Of a stretch of DNA of 64,000 nt, positions 11,830 through 64,000 are shown piece by piece (the stretch's first letter is position 1; each line of letters opens with the position of its first letter). Location: positions 170,312,200 to 170,376,199 of the forward strand of contig OX352774.1 of NCBI GenBank assembly GCA_947095535.1, given 5' to 3'. Below the pieces are notes generated by a model. It had not been told where the DNA came from, ran no database searches, and saw only the letters and a list, made by a program, of their open reading frames with translations. The DNA is from Poecilobothrus nobilitatus. Its lineage: Eukaryota > Arthropoda > Insecta > Diptera > Dolichopodidae. A program made the position numbers and the translations under genes.

Positions 11830-12697
11830 TTAAGTACAAATTGGTACTCACTTTCTGTACCCAAACGTACCGCTTTGTCTAAAGATTTTTTTTTTAAGTT
11901 ATATTTAATTGTCAATTTCAAAGAGAAAAAGAATATATCTATATAAAATTAAAAAGGTGTGCATAATTCGTAGGTACATATTCGAGAAAAGTCTGATATA
12001 AACTTTACGTTTTCGTTACGAATTTGGAGAATACTTTTTTTTTTGTCTAAAGAACATCTGTTCATCAAAAAATACATATTCAACCTAATTTAAATAAAAC
12101 TGTCAAAAAAAATTAATTTTTTTAATTTGTCATATAAGTAATAATGAAAGACCATATAATGAAAGTACCATTAAGAAAAAATTGTTTCAAAGAATTGAAA
12201 CATTATCAGGAAAAATAATAATAAAATTTTAGAATTTACATATATTTTCAGATTTTGATTCAATAACCCAATGTTAAAAAGAAAAAATTTGAATTTATAA
12301 AAAAAAAACATTTTTTAATTTTTTTTTTGTTTTTGTGTTTCTCTTAAAATTTTTTAATTATGTTTTGCTTTGTGAAATTGTCAGTCAGTCGTTTAAAAAA
12401 TTAAAAATTACAAACGTAAATTATTTTTAAATTTGTTTTTTTTTTTTTAGTTCTTTGTTCATCGTCGGTCTTTTGTTTGTTTTTTAAATAACCAAAAGCA
12501 AAAAAAAAAAACCAAAAAAAAGTTAATAAAATAAAAAACAAAAAAAAGATCTATTTCTATTTCGTTCTAATATGAATGGAAAATATGATTGTAATAAAGG
12601 TATACAATTTAAATTAAATAATAATATAGTTTTAAAATAAGTCTTATAAAATATAATATTTATTTGAATTTATTTTTTCTTTGTTTTTTATTTACAG

Positions 12698-64000
<51,303 letters not shown>

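Larger units (their letters stand above)
1..12697 (+). other. Upstream non-coding region, probably intron of the DYRK gene, repeat-rich
   Basis: Exon 12698 opens with a splice acceptor and lacks an obvious start, so this stretch is inferred to be intron, possibly with upstream exons hidden or outside. I saw no convincing coding sequence apart from mobile-element relics. Contents: three LINE tails (590-727, 1246-1690, 3196-3570), family A pieces (1060-1145, 1890-2484, 4630-4811, 5707-5945), a mariner relic (4812-5706), a family T element (6990-7650), a TIR element (8485-9133) and another (11337-11829). Stretches 1-590, 2485-3195, 3571-4629, 5946-6990, 7651-8484, 9134-11336 and 11830-12690 hold only AT-rich sequence with homopolymer runs and short TA repeats. 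Confidence 0.6.

Overview
The window looks like nuclear DNA of an insect, most likely a fly (Diptera). It is extremely AT-rich, with long poly-A/T tracts and TA microsatellites. It has GT-AG introns, decayed LINEs, a mariner-type transposon, a tRNA-derived SINE, and terminal-repeat elements carrying GGACGGACGG tracts like those I recall from fly genomes. I could not test the species assignment. No bacterial, organellar or viral genes were seen.

Only one host gene is supported. It lies on the + strand and is a class II DYRK protein kinase (Dyrk2/smi35A type), incomplete at both ends. Five exons join in frame: 12698-13250 (Asn/His-rich N-terminal region), 19923-20086 (pre-kinase DYRK-homology region), 20160-20437 (N-lobe: glycine loop, VAIK lysine, helix C), 59098-59236 (hinge to HCDLKP) and 59470-59641 (ENILL, DFG, YTY activation loop, SPE). 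Split codons at the phase 1 and phase 2 junctions restore the residues expected for the family. Together they give 435 codons plus one base. The upstream exons, including the true start, and the rest of the C-lobe lie outside the window. The introns are 6.7 kb, 73 bp, 38.7 kb and 233 bp. The donor after the last exon appears to be a GC donor rather than GT.

The rest is intronic and dominated by old mobile DNA. At 0.6-3.6 kb three minus-strand tails of one LINE family lie close together. At 4.8-5.7 kb a dead mariner-like transposon splits a repeat. TIR elements lie at 8.49-9.13, 11.34-11.83 and 34.64-34.97 kb. LINE fragments lie at 16.1 and 38.0-38.8 kb (minus) and at 46.2, 49.4 and 51.8 kb (plus). 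A SINE lies at 23.4 kb.

Two non-coding families recur. Family A (1.9, 5.8, 29.4, 37.5, 41.5, 43.5, 55.8 kb) has a 3' hairpin whose arm is echoed at the 5' end, an internal duplication of about 470 bp, and the same orientation in every copy. Family T (7.0 and 25.5 kb minus, 36.5 kb plus) has internal tandem units of about 141 bp and an end block resembling drosophilid DINE-1/INE-1 Helitron-like repeats. Both carry the (GACG)n tract. These families and the giant kinase-splitting intron are the most notable content. I found no convincing new multi-gene system.
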